Below, one piece after another: positions 9,463 to 18,446 of a stretch of DNA of 64,000 nt. The notes under the pieces were generated by a model. That model saw only the letters and a list, made by a program, of their open reading frames with translations. It was not told the DNA's origin and did no database searches. Every line of letters starts with the position of its first letter. Positions within the stretch are counted from its first letter, which is position 1. Origin of the DNA: an uncultured Clostridium sp. (lineage in GTDB: Bacteria; Bacillota; Clostridia; TANB77; CAG-508); assembly GCA_945865665.1 (NCBI GenBank), contig CAMBEE010000001.1, forward strand, positions 135,874-199,873, in the 5' to 3' direction. The translations under genes and the position numbers were made by a program.

Positions 9463-9488
9463 GCCTTTTTGCAAAACTTGTACTTTTT
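9452..9488 (-). terminator. Terminator of the nucleotidyltransferase gene pair
   Basis: A 12-bp perfect stem (AAAAAGTACAAG / CTTGTACTTTTT) with a 13-base loop sits just after the stop codon at 9492 and ends in a T-rich stretch. It also covers the -35 box of the pta promoter. Confidence 0.75.
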
Positions 9489-9491
9489 GTT

Positions 9492-9827
9492 TTAATACCA
9501 ATATGATAATTTCAAAAAAGAATTTATTAATTTTGTTTGTTCCTCAAGATCTTCTTCTTTTGACACACCATATCTATGTGTCTTTATATTTCTTGAATCT
9601 AATGTCCATAAAAATGCCTTTAATTTAGGAAATCTTTTAACATTATTTTTCATAAATTCCATTAAATCACATAATTTTTTATATAATTCACTTTGTTCTT
9701 TTTGCTCTTTATTATATTTATCTATATCTACTAGTAATTCAAATGGTTTTGAAATTTGTAATCTATAATTATCTCCATCCATTGATTCTATAAAATTTTC
9801 ATAGCTTTCACAAAAAATTCTATACAT
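9492..9827 (-). CDS. Small partner protein of a nucleotidyltransferase (unknown function)
   Basis: This 111-residue hydrophilic protein is not one I recognise. It begins MYRIFCESYENFIESM and ends in YWY, with no signal or membrane segment and many Glu/Lys residues, probably helical. Its start codon overlaps the end of the nucleotidyltransferase gene by 8 bases, so the two are translationally coupled and likely act together. A GGGAG ribosome site lies just upstream. By analogy with two-gene nucleotidyltransferase modules it could be a binding partner or antitoxin, but nothing in its sequence proves this. Confidence 0.65.
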   Translation of the reverse strand: MYRIFCESYENFIESMDGDNYRLQISKPFELLVDIDKYNKEQKEQSELYKKLCDLMEFMKNNVKRFPKLKAFLWTLDSRNIKTHRYGVSKEEDLEEQTKLINSFLKLSYWY

Positions 9828-10326
9828 TGTATTTCTCCCTAAAAATTTTTAATTTTTTTACAAATTCATTTCTTTTACTGTCAAATAAATCTTCCCTATT
9901 TAAAACTTCACTTATAACATCATTTAAAACTTTTTTATCACATTTTGGTATTATTTGATTTAAATCTTCAATATCTTTTTCTGCCAGTCTTATTATTTTA
10001 CTAACCGCTACATCTTCTTTTGATAAAATATAAACATTTATATATTTAAATTCTTCTAATTTTGTTGCTCTTTCTTTATAATTTGGTGAAAGAATTGTGC
10101 TCTGGTATTCCAGCATATCATAGTCTCTTAATAATACGAATACTTTTCCATATTTTGCAGGATAACCTAAATCAACAAAATCTATATCAAGCGTTGCCCT
10201 TGTTGTATATTCTCCAAGTATACATGCCCCACCACCAATTAGATATATATCAAATGGTTCTAATTTGAATAGTTTTGTAACTTCTTCCATTTCATGTAAT
10301 ACTTCTAATAAATTATCTTTAATCAT
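9820..10326 (-). CDS. DUF6036-like nucleotidyltransferase
   Basis: The 168-residue protein has the nucleotidyltransferase signature IYLIGGGACIL followed by TRATLDIDFVD: a glycine-rich turn and a D-x-D pair for metal and nucleotide binding. Next comes a VYILSKEDVAVSKIIRL stretch typical of MNT/DUF6036-type enzymes. Such proteins attach nucleotides to target molecules and are often toxins or abortive-infection components. It is the first gene of a two-gene operon, with GAGGAG ahead of ATG 10326. Toxin activity is inference only. Confidence 0.75.
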   Translation of the reverse strand: MIKDNLLEVLHEMEEVTKLFKLEPFDIYLIGGGACILGEYTTRATLDIDFVDLGYPAKYGKVFVLLRDYDMLEYQSTILSPNYKERATKLEEFKYINVYILSKEDVAVSKIIRLAEKDIEDLNQIIPKCDKKVLNDVISEVLNREDLFDSKRNEFVKKLKIFREKYNV

Positions 10327-10385
10327 AAAAGCTCCTCACTTTCTATTGATATTATACACTTTAAGTGTATTTTTATCAAGTTTTT

Positions 10386-10415
10386 TTGACTTTTATATAT
10401 ATTTCATGTTATAAT
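10386..10415 (+). promoter_or_regulatory. Predicted sigma-A promoter for the small gene at 10470
   Basis: TTGACT (10386-10391) and TATAAT (10410-10415) are separated by 18 bases, leaving a leader of about 50 bases before the ATG. Confidence 0.7.
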
Positions 10416-10469
10416 AAATTATAAATATTTTTTACTTAAGAACAATAATTTGTATTAAGGAGGATTTCT

Positions 10470-10706
10470 ATGCCACTAAGAAAAGAAACGTACAGAAATA
10501 TGGAAAAATTTACAAAAACCAGAAACGCACAACGGCAAAGATATTACGAAAAGACAGCAAAATATCCACCAAATTTTTGGACTCAAGACCAAGATGAAAA
10601 AGTATTAAAACATGATATTCCTGATTCAGAATTATCTGCGATAATACATCATTCTGTAAAAGCAATCCAAATAAGACGGAGTAGGCTAAAAAAGAATATG
10701 CAATAA
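10470..10706 (+). CDS. Small SANT/HTH-like probable DNA-binding protein
   Basis: A 78-residue basic protein with a perfect AAGGAGG ribosome site. The C-terminal half (LSAIIHHSVKAIQIRRSRLK) resembles the Myb/SANT-like helix-turn-helix in which a lysine/arginine-rich helix follows a SVKAIQ-type turn. The N-terminus is rich in Arg, Lys and Tyr. I infer a small nucleic-acid-binding protein. It has its own promoter and a strong terminator, so it is transcribed alone between two minus-strand genes. It uses CGG twice in frame as arginine, which is unusual for this window and may mean recent acquisition. Confidence 0.7.
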   Translation: MPLRKETYRNMEKFTKTRNAQRQRYYEKTAKYPPNFWTQDQDEKVLKHDIPDSELSAIIHHSVKAIQIRRSRLKKNMQ

Positions 10707-10711
10707 AAATA

Positions 10712-10752
10712 AAAAATCATAACAATCATTTTAATAGATTGTTATGATTTTT
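10712..10752. terminator. Bidirectional terminator between the small gene and uvrA
   Basis: A perfect 16-bp inverted repeat (AAAAATCATAACAATC and its complement) with a 9-base loop is flanked by A and T tracts, so it can end transcription of the plus-strand gene at 10470 and of uvrA on the minus strand. Confidence 0.85.
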
Positions 10753-13590
10753 CTATTCCAAATACTTCTTCAAAAACTTACCAGTATAACTCTGTTCGTT
10801 CTTACAAATCTGTTCAGGAGTACCAACAGCAACAACCTGTCCGCCACCATCTCCACCTTCTGGGCCTAAATCAATAATATGATCACAAGTTTTTATTAGG
10901 TCAAGATTATGTTCAATAACAATAATTGTATTTCCAGTATCAACTAGCCTTTGTAAAATATCAACTAATCTATGAACATCAGCAATGTGAAGACCTGTAG
11001 TTGGCTCATCCAAAATATATAAAGTTTTTCCTGTTGCTCTTTTTGAAAGTTCTGTTGCAAGCTTAACTCTTTGAGCCTCGCCACCAGATAATGTTGTTGA
11101 TGGTTGTCCTAATTTAATATATCCTAGCCCTACATCATATAAAGTTTGAATCTTTTGTTTTATTTTTGGTATTTTTTCAAAAAATTTTAATGCTTCTTCA
11201 ACTGTCATGTCAAGCACATCTGCTATGTTTTTGCCTTTATATTTAACTTCTAGTGTTTCTCTGTTATATCTTTTTCCTTTACATACTTCACATGGTACAT
11301 ACACATCTGGCAAGAAGTGCATTTCAATTTTGTGAACTCCGTCACCATTACAGCTTTCGCATCTTCCACCTGCTACATTGAAACTAAATCTTCCTTTCTC
11401 AAAGCCACGCAATTTAGCTTCATTTGTTCCTGCAAAAATATCTCTAATTAAGTCAAATACTCCTGTATATGTTGCAGGGTTTGAACGCGGTGTTCTTCCT
11501 ATTGGTGATTGGTCTATATTAATTATTTTGTCTATATTTTCTAAGCCTTTTACTTCTTTGCATTTTCCTGGTTTTTCTGATGAACCGTTTAGTTCTTTTG
11601 CAATTGTTTTATATAAAACTTCATTTACAAGTGTTGATTTTCCTGAACCTGAAACACCTGTAACACATGTAAATACACCTAATGGAAATTTTACACTTAT
11701 ATTTTTCAAGTTGTTTTCTGTTGCATTTTTTACTTCAATAGCTTTTGATTTAACAACTTTTCTTCTTTTTTTAGGAACTTCTATTTTCTTTCTACCACTT
11801 AAATATTGTCCTGTAACAGAATCTTTTACTAATTTTACTTCCTCTGCTGTACCTTGTGCCATAACATTTCCACCATGCACACCTGCACCTGGACCAATAT
11901 CAATAATTTGGTCTGCTGCATACATTGTATCTTCATCATGTTCTACAATTAATAAAGTATTTCCCAAATCTCTCAACTTTTTAAGTGTTGCAATTAATTT
12001 ATCATTATCTCTTTGATGTAGTCCAATACTTGGTTCGTCCAAAATATACATAACACCTGTAAGTCCTGAACCTATTTGAGTTGCCAAACGAATACGTTGT
12101 GCTTCTCCCCCTGATAATGTTCCAGCACTTCTTGAAAGTGTTAAATATTCAAGCCCTACATCTATTAAAAATTGAAGCCTTTTATTTATTTCTTTTAAAA
12201 TCATATCTGCAATCATTGCTTCTTTTTCTGTTAATTTTAATGTACCTAAAAATTCTTTTAAAGCCCTGATTGACATATCTGTAACTTCATTTATGTTTTT
12301 ACCATTTATTTTGATACATAATATCTCTTTCTTTAAACGCGCTCCATTACAAGTATGGCAATGAGAATTTGTCATATACATTTCATAAAATGCTCTCATT
12401 CCTTGCGATTTTGTTTCACTATGGCGTCTGTCAAGTGTTGGCAAAACTCCCTCAAATGGTGCAGTAAACTTTCTTACACCAGCAGCAGATGAATATTCAA
12501 AATCAATTTTTTCGTCACCTGTACCATATAAGATTTTTTCCATAAACCACCTTGGCAATTTTTTAATTGGAACACCTTTTATTTCTACACCATAATGTTT
12601 TCCAATGCTTTCAAAATACATTTTAGCCATTGTGTCGCCTTTTTTCATTGTGCTTGAACCAAATGCCTTTATCCCATCATATAATGTTTTGTTTTTATCT
12701 GGGACTATCAAATCTTCGTCCATTTTCATTAGATATCCTATACCCATACAAGTTGGGCAAGCACCATATGGATTATTAAATGAAAACATTCTTGGTGTGA
12801 TTTCAGGAAAACTGAAGCCGCAATCAGGACACGCATAATTTGAGCTATATAAAACTGTTTTGTTTTCCTCTTTTGTTATAACATTTACTAACACCAAATT
12901 ATCAGCATGTTTCAAAGCAATTTCAACAGACTCTGTAAGCCTACTTCTTATTTCTGGTTTTACAACTAGTCTATCTACAACTAATTCAATTTCATGTTTT
13001 TTATTTTTGTCTAATTTTATTTCATCTGATAAATCATAAACTTCACCATCAATTCTTGCTCTTACAAATCCATCTTTTTGGTATCCTTCTAATTGCTTAA
13101 CGAATTCACCTTTTCTACTTCTAACAACCGGTGCCAATATCTGAATTTTCGTGCCTTCCTCAAGTTCCATAATATTATCAACAATTTGGTCAATTGATTG
13201 TTTTTCAATTTTTTTACCACAGTTTGGACAATATGGTACTCCTATATTTGCATATAATAAACGAATGTAATCATATATTTCTGTTACTGTTCCAACTGTT
13301 GAACGTGGATTTTTTGATGTAGTTTTTTGGTCTATTGATATAGCAGGTGATAATCCTTCAATTGACTCAACATCTGGTTTTTCCATTATTCCTAAAAATT
13401 GTCTTGCATATGAAGATAAGCTTTCAACATATCTTCTTTGGCCTTCTGCATATAATGTGTCAAATGCTAGTGAAGATTTACCAGAGCCTGAAAGTCCTGT
13501 TATTACTACCATTTTATCTCTTGGAATTTCTAAATTTATATTTTTTAAGTTATGTTCTTTTGCGCCTTTTATTATTATTTTATCATTCAT
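10753..13590 (-). CDS. uvrA: Excinuclease ABC subunit A
   Basis: UvrA is the damage-sensing ATPase of nucleotide excision repair; it loads UvrB on distorted DNA. The 945 residues match the family length. Visible motifs are the first Walker [13 protein letters not shown], zinc cysteine pairs CPNCGKK and CPDCG, the ABC signature [12 protein letters not shown], the second Walker [11 protein letters not shown], the C-terminal zinc module CESCNGDG and CEVCKGKRY, and a second [12 protein letters not shown]. uvrB is not adjacent. I found no clear SOS box upstream. A GGGGGA ribosome site precedes the ATG. Confidence 0.97.
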   Translation of the reverse strand: MNDKIIIKGAKEHNLKNINLEIPRDKMVVITGLSGSGKSSLAFDTLYAEGQRRYVESLSSYARQFLGIMEKPDVESIEGLSPAISIDQKTTSKNPRSTVGTVTEIYDYIRLLYANIGVPYCPNCGKKIEKQSIDQIVDNIMELEEGTKIQILAPVVRSRKGEFVKQLEGYQKDGFVRARIDGEVYDLSDEIKLDKNKKHEIELVVDRLVVKPEIRSRLTESVEIALKHADNLVLVNVITKEENKTVLYSSNYACPDCGFSFPEITPRMFSFNNPYGACPTCMGIGYLMKMDEDLIVPDKNKTLYDGIKAFGSSTMKKGDTMAKMYFESIGKHYGVEIKGVPIKKLPRWFMEKILYGTGDEKIDFEYSSAAGVRKFTAPFEGVLPTLDRRHSETKSQGMRAFYEMYMTNSHCHTCNGARLKKEILCIKINGKNINEVTDMSIRALKEFLGTLKLTEKEAMIADMILKEINKRLQFLIDVGLEYLTLSRSAGTLSGGEAQRIRLATQIGSGLTGVMYILDEPSIGLHQRDNDKLIATLKKLRDLGNTLLIVEHDEDTMYAADQIIDIGPGAGVHGGNVMAQGTAEEVKLVKDSVTGQYLSGRKKIEVPKKRRKVVKSKAIEVKNATENNLKNISVKFPLGVFTCVTGVSGSGKSTLVNEVLYKTIAKELNGSSEKPGKCKEVKGLENIDKIINIDQSPIGRTPRSNPATYTGVFDLIRDIFAGTNEAKLRGFEKGRFSFNVAGGRCESCNGDGVHKIEMHFLPDVYVPCEVCKGKRYNRETLEVKYKGKNIADVLDMTVEEALKFFEKIPKIKQKIQTLYDVGLGYIKLGQPSTTLSGGEAQRVKLATELSKRATGKTLYILDEPTTGLHIADVHRLVDILQRLVDTGNTIIVIEHNLDLIKTCDHIIDLGPEGGDGGGQVVAVGTPEQICKNEQSYTGKFLKKYLE

Positions 13591-13765
13591 TTTTATTCCC
13601 CCATTTTTAAATACCCTCGAAAGGACATTTTCATTATACTATAATTTCAAGATAAAAACAAGAGTTTGGTAAAACTTTTCTTGGCAATTTTAAAAAACAT
13701 GTAATAATATAAATCATATAACCGTATTAACTCTATCAAAATAATTTTAAAGTAGAAAAATTTTT

Positions 13766-14007
13766 ATGAAAAAAATAATACTAACAATAACTAAGAAATG
13801 TTCATGCGGATATATTTTTACAGAAAGACAAACTAAAACTACTTCAGAAATCATTGATGGTAATCAGGCGTTCATTGAAGTCAGTTTTCTTAAAGTATTG
13901 ATATGATATCCCAGGATTTCAAAAGAAGTAATTTTATTATATGTCCAAAATGTGGAACATTGTTGTGTAAAAAAATCGCTACAGCAATAACAGAAGAAAA
14001 AGCATAA
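13766..14007 (+). pseudogene. Frameshifted small zinc-ribbon protein gene
   Basis: Two short frames together encode a zinc ribbon. The first (13766-13906) reads MKKIILTITKKCSCGYIFTE and ends at TGA 13904. The second frame (to TAA 14005) contains NFIICPKCGTLLCKK. CSCG plus CPKCG would form one four-cysteine zinc site, so the reading frame appears broken by loss of one base between 13894 and 13906. No good ribosome site is visible. Unlike the three CGG-type breaks elsewhere in the window, no CGG codon lies at this junction. It is probably a decayed gene. Confidence 0.5.
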
Positions 14008-14022
14008 TTTTTTCTATAAAAT

Positions 14023-14055
14023 ATAATGCAGAAGGTTTTAAATCTTCTGCATTAT
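14023..14055. terminator. Terminator after the Rpn-type nuclease gene
   Basis: A 12-bp perfect stem (ATAATGCAGAAG / CTTCTGCATTAT) with a 9-base loop lies just beyond the stop codon at 14064. T-rich sequence follows on the minus strand, and the hairpin could also serve the short plus-strand remnant. Confidence 0.75.
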
Positions 14056-14063
14056 ACGTTACA

Positions 14064-15029
14064 TTAATTTTTAGTTTCTTTTAATATTTTATCTATTTCT
14101 TTTTCATTCAGACCAGTAATCTCTATTATTTCTTTTTTTGATGTATTTTTGCTCAATAATTTTTTTGCAATTTCTATGCTTTTTTCTTTAATTCCCTCAA
14201 TTTTACCTTCTATTTTACCTTCTATTTTACCTTCTTTTCTTCCTTCTTTTCTTCCCATATCAATATACATCTGATTTTCTCTTCTTATCATATCAACCAC
14301 TGCTAACACTTCTTTTCCCCTCCCTTCTTCTATTTTATTTACTAATCTTTCTACTTCATCATCTCCTAGCTTTTCTTTAAATACTATTTTTATTATTCTA
14401 ATTAATACATCTTTATCTTCCTCTTTTGTTCTTTCTATTACTTTTTCTAATGTTTCTACTGTTTCCTCTGTGTTTTTACTTTTTTCAATTAGCAACATTT
14501 TTGTTATAAATGTATCATCTTCTAGCAATTCTTTTTCTGTTAAATTATTAACATCTATTAAATTGTATTTTCCAACATCTTCTTTTATATTTCTTAATGT
14601 TTCTTGACTTTTTTGTAAATACTCTTCTGCATTCCATTTTCTATTTCCTGTATATAACACTATTGAAATTACTAACGGTAGTTTATAATCTTTAGTATTA
14701 ATTTTATTCATATCAATTGCACTTTTCATTATTGCTACTTCATATTCTAATATTCTAAATGGCATTGAATAATCAATTTTTGTTTGATGTTCTATTAGGA
14801 AAAATATGTTTTTATCTTTCATTTTGTATACTATATCTGCTTCTCTATTTTGAAATACCTTATTTACAAAACTATTTTTATATTTTTCTATGTCTTTTAT
14901 TTCTATTTTTGCATTTATTGCTTTATTTATTATTAAAACTGCATTTTCTTTTTTATCTAATATTGTTCTAAATATTTTATCATGCTCTTGATTTATTTCT
15001 TTCTCCTGAATATTTGCTTTTGAACTCAT
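14064..15029 (-). CDS. Rpn family recombination-promoting nuclease / PD-(D/E)xK transposase-like protein
   Basis: The 321-residue protein has the PD-(D/E)xK nuclease core of the Rpn/YhgA-like family: EADIVYKMKDKNIFFLIEHQ supplies the Asp and the Glu-x-Gln catalytic residues, followed by KIDYSMPFRILEY. The C-terminus carries the family's repetitive EGRKEGK/EGKIEGKIEG track and an HTH-like tail. Rpn proteins are DNA endonucleases that raise RecA-independent recombination. The frame stays open about 46 codons upstream of ATG 15029, to an ATT at 15167 placed 5 bases after AAGGAG. That extension contains an FTYKEYIKYKTIFEKLW stretch, so the real start may be the non-standard ATT. Confidence 0.85.
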   Translation of the reverse strand: MSSKANIQEKEINQEHDKIFRTILDKKENAVLIINKAINAKIEIKDIEKYKNSFVNKVFQNREADIVYKMKDKNIFFLIEHQTKIDYSMPFRILEYEVAIMKSAIDMNKINTKDYKLPLVISIVLYTGNRKWNAEEYLQKSQETLRNIKEDVGKYNLIDVNNLTEKELLEDDTFITKMLLIEKSKNTEETVETLEKVIERTKEEDKDVLIRIIKIVFKEKLGDDEVERLVNKIEEGRGKEVLAVVDMIRRENQMYIDMGRKEGRKEGKIEGKIEGKIEGIKEKSIEIAKKLLSKNTSKKEIIEITGLNEKEIDKILKETKN

Positions 15030-15346
15030 TCTTTCATATTTTACTTTTGGTTCTTGTAATTCAGCATAATAATTCTGATTATTATTTTCATCAATTATTT
15101 TCCAAAGTTTTTCGAATATTGTTTTATATTTTATATATTCTTTATATGTAAACTTTTCTATATTAATTTCATCTCCTTCATTATAATATTTGTTTTCATT
15201 TTTGTCAACATTTATTTATAAGTTTATATGTATTTTTTAATCACCTACTTTCATATTTTTTTAAATTCATTTTGGATTTTTTCTTTGATTTTAAATCTTT
15301 GAATTAATTGATTTGAATAAAATTAAAGTACATTTATAATACAACA

Positions 15347-15391
15347 AAATGCCGAACTTTGCAACATTTTTTCATCGCAAAATTCGACATT
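15347..15391. terminator. Imperfect hairpin downstream of the DUF2974 gene
   Basis: AAATGCCGAACTTTGC and GCAAAATTCGACATTT pair with three mismatches around a T-rich loop. It lies 38 bases past the stop at 15429 and may terminate that gene. The rest of 15170-15428 shows nothing recognisable. Confidence 0.4.
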
Positions 15392-15428
15392 TAAATTCAT
15401 TCCTATTGCATATGATTATCTCTTGTTT

Positions 15429-16511
15429 TTACACATTTCCTAAAATATTGTTTTTAGCACTCTTAAGTAATTCGCCGACAGCTTTCCAAATCATATCTTT
15501 AGTCTCGTTATCAATATTTTTATAAGAAGCCATCATAGTTCTAGCACTTGAAAACCAATTAGTTCTTAATTCTTTCATAGTCTGAGCATCTGTTGTATTC
15601 AAAATATCAAAAACAACATCTATAACTTGTTCTCTTTTTTCGGGTTCAACATTTTCAAGCCAATTTTTAATTGTCTTATCAACAAATTCACTTCCATTTG
15701 TAACTTCTTCTAAAGTAACAAATTCAGTACCAATAACTTGCCAACTATACAAATCATGTTGCATTATTCCTTTTTGAACACTCTCTACAACAGTATATTT
15801 CTCTCTATGATTCATCAATCGTCCAATAACAGAAGACTGTGGAATATATGTATGAACTTTTTTTATCATATCTTGATATTCTGGAGTTTCTATTACATCA
15901 TCACAAAATCCAGGTCCATCGTTATTATATACATTGATTATTCTATCTTTTATTTCTTGATTAACAAATGTTGCAGCATACACCGCAATGTTTCCACCTT
16001 TTGAGTGTCCGCCAATTCTTATTTTTTTATTTGGATATTCTTTTGCTATTATTTCAAGATATTTTTTTGCTGATAATTGTGATGCTATGTGACTTTTAAA
16101 ACTCATATTAAAATCTTCTTTCCAGCCAACTATCGTATTGTCTGTTCCTCTATATGATACAAATATTGTATCATCTGGCATAAATACTGTTATTGCTGAA
16201 AATTGTTTTTCCTGTTCTACATCAATTTTATTAACATATTTTGTAGCTAACATCTCTCCAAATCTTTTTGAGTCACCCATTAATGGAAATAAATCCACAT
16301 CGTCTTTCCATAAAATTGGAAGTTTGCTTACATCTTGTTTTTTAAATCTTTCCCCAAGTTCTTTTATTGTTACTACTTCATCTTTTTTTATTATATTATC
16401 AAATGGAAAATATGAAAATCTTGATAATATTAAGTTGTCTATTTCATTAAATTCAGACTGTTCTAAGTTCAAATCTCCTCTCCATTTAACGTAGTCACAT
16501 ACGTTTGCCAT
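15429..16511 (-). CDS. DUF2974 (Mbeg1-like) alpha/beta-hydrolase
   Basis: The 360-residue protein contains the lipase-like core of DUF2974: FVSYRGTDNTIVGWKEDF, then the nucleophile elbow GGHSKGGNIAVYAA with the catalytic Ser, then NNDGPGF. There is no signal peptide, so it should act in the cytoplasm. The family is related to lipases, but its substrate is not established to my knowledge. It is monocistronic with a terminator-like hairpin downstream. The N-terminus MANVCDYVKWRGDL is typical for the family and supports the start. Confidence 0.88.
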   Translation of the reverse strand: MANVCDYVKWRGDLNLEQSEFNEIDNLILSRFSYFPFDNIIKKDEVVTIKELGERFKKQDVSKLPILWKDDVDLFPLMGDSKRFGEMLATKYVNKIDVEQEKQFSAITVFMPDDTIFVSYRGTDNTIVGWKEDFNMSFKSHIASQLSAKKYLEIIAKEYPNKKIRIGGHSKGGNIAVYAATFVNQEIKDRIINVYNNDGPGFCDDVIETPEYQDMIKKVHTYIPQSSVIGRLMNHREKYTVVESVQKGIMQHDLYSWQVIGTEFVTLEEVTNGSEFVDKTIKNWLENVEPEKREQVIDVVFDILNTTDAQTMKELRTNWFSSARTMMASYKNIDNETKDMIWKAVGELLKSAKNNILGNV

Positions 16512-16535
16512 TTTTTACACCTCTTTTTAGTTTAA

Positions 16536-16565
16536 AAAATCATACAATTCTTATTGTATGATTTT
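16536..16565. terminator. Terminator after the pilin/FGE-fold gene
   Basis: A perfect 13-bp stem (AAAATCATACAAT / ATTGTATGATTTT) with a TCTT loop lies about 50 bases past the stop codon at 16617. A/T tracts on both sides allow termination in either direction. Confidence 0.85.
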
Positions 16566-16616
16566 ATATTAGCATTTATTTTTTTAAAAATCAAGAAAAA
16601 TATTTTTTATCAAGTA

Positions 16617-18171
16617 TTACTTAATAAAAAGTACAGGGCGAAAACCAAAACTTGAGTGATTAAATCCAATACTGTTGTATCCACGATAGCAAACGGGATA
16701 ACCATTAGAAACACAATTATTACTAAAGCTACCGTCCACGAAGCATATAGTTTCCATTCGATAAATCATAAGCAATTTCCTCCGTCCATTCCCATAAGTT
16801 TCCTGCCATATCATATATATTACATTTTTTCGTACTCTCACTAGATGCAGTTGTCATTATTCCATAATGACTTTTTCCATCAGCATTTCGTACTATGTCT
16901 GATGTACTTCCATTACTCGAATTTACTGTAATATATCTTCCTTTACAATTTACTAATGTTGTATCATTGTAATTTCCCCATGCTGAATTTGTTAAGTCTA
17001 ATGAACTATCCTGACTTTTAAAATAATTTAATGTTACATCCCACATTGTTCCTGTTACCAATCCACTTTGCACAAAGTTATTACTATACATTTCTTTTGC
17101 TTTCGTAATAGCTGTTGTATAATCCGAATAATAATATGGTATTTCACCAGCTTTACATGTTATTTTTCCTGTTACAAATTCAGATCTAAAATTAGTATTT
17201 GTCCAATCTGAAGTTGAGTAACCTTTGGAAAAGTCTATTTTATTTGATGTCAGATTACTTGTCCCTGCTTCATATCTTCCAATATAAAATCCTTCATATT
17301 TCTGAATATCTTTTATTTCTGAAACATCTGTATTTTTTTCCCAAGATGCATTTTGCAATCCAAAACTTGTCTTTTTATAATTATCAACTGTACATGGTAT
17401 CCAAACAAATTGGTTTCCAAATAATGTTTGAGCTTGCTCTTCATTACTTAAATTTTCTGTTTTTACTGTTCCATCTGAATTATATACTGCTCCTGCTGGC
17501 ACATCCGCTTTTCCTGCAAATTTATTTTTATCCCTTTCGTCATCTGATATTACTACTCCAGATTTTTTATTTCCACCTACATAATAAAATCCATTTGGTA
17601 CTGGAACAGTATTATTTTGTCCATCTGATACTGCATATACAGTTGCTACTGTTTCTAAAGTTGTCACCTCTGTTCCATCTGTTGTTTTAATGTATTTTAC
17701 ATTTTGTGAATTCCAGCTATCTGGTACTCTAACATTTGTTCCTGCATCAGTATCTTTTGTATTGTCTGGTAAAGTCGCTACCTCTTTCTTTTCCCCTGTT
17801 ATTTTTCCATATTCTGATATTGTAAATTCAAATCCATCTACTACTATTTTCAAATCATATGTTACAGTATCGACTTTTTTATTTAATCCATCTATTTTGT
17901 TTACATTTTCCTTTAAATAATCATCATTCATTTTCCCTGTTGAATCATATGATGCATTTACTGCCAATGCCACCTTTTCCGCTGCACTAGCATATTTACT
18001 TTCTTGTGCTGCTTGTCTTGTTTTTTCAAATAAGCCTGTGTTTGTTATTGCCTGAACGCTTATCCCTGCTAAAATCAATAATACCACTATAGTAATAATT
18101 AATGCAATTAATGTTATAGCATTATTATCCTTTAAAACTTTATATTTTCCATTTATAATTCGCATCATCAT
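16617..18171 (-). pseudogene. Pilin-like N-terminus fused to a formylglycine-generating-enzyme/C-type-lectin fold, interrupted by a +1 frameshift at CGG
   Basis: The N-terminus has a class III/type IV pilin-like signal (NAITLIALIITIVVLLILAG). A long surface region follows, then a C-terminal FGE-sulfatase fold: FVWIPC, YEGFYIGRYEAG, YDMAGNLWEWTEE. The zero frame reads through YMLRG and then CGG TAG (stop at 16729-16731). One base later the frame continues GSFSNNCVSNGYPVCYRG and ends FGFRPVLFIK at 16617, which is exactly the missing end of the fold. The extra base is a C on the coding strand at 16734. Either the gene is broken, the base is an artefact, or the ribosome shifts +1. The product is likely a surface-displayed binding or adhesion protein. 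Confidence 0.8.
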
Positions 18172-18385
18172 GCATCCTCCTTATTTTTTCAACCCTTAGC
18201 ACATCTATTATGTATTATTTTATTATATTATACGCAATTAACTATGTTTTCGCAATATCTTTGTTGTTTTTAATATAAATGTAATATTTTTGTAATACTT
18301 GTGTAATATTTTCACGTCAAAAATTTGTTACAATTTACAGCCTTAGAAAATTTAATTAAGCATTTCCTATTTTATTAATTTTAAG

Positions 18386-18415
18386 TTGATTTAACACCAA
18401 AACTCGTGATATAAT
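18386..18415 (+). promoter_or_regulatory. Predicted sigma-A promoter for rqcH
   Basis: TTGATT (18386-18391) and TATAAT (18410-18415) are 18 bases apart and about 30 bases ahead of the rqcH start. Confidence 0.65.
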
Positions 18416-18446
18416 AGCAACAAAACAAATGAAAGGACTGATTACA

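Noticed and set aside
13766..14007. Inclusion of the zinc-ribbon frame break in the CGG set
   Set aside because: The shift there is in the other direction and no CGG codon lies at the junction.
16617..18171. Diversity-generating retroelement target (FGE/C-type-lectin fold plus a reverse transcriptase in the window)
   Set aside because: The reverse transcriptase at 42-44 kb has maturase domain and intron RNA parts, so it is a group II intron; no template repeat matching the FGE C-terminus was seen.
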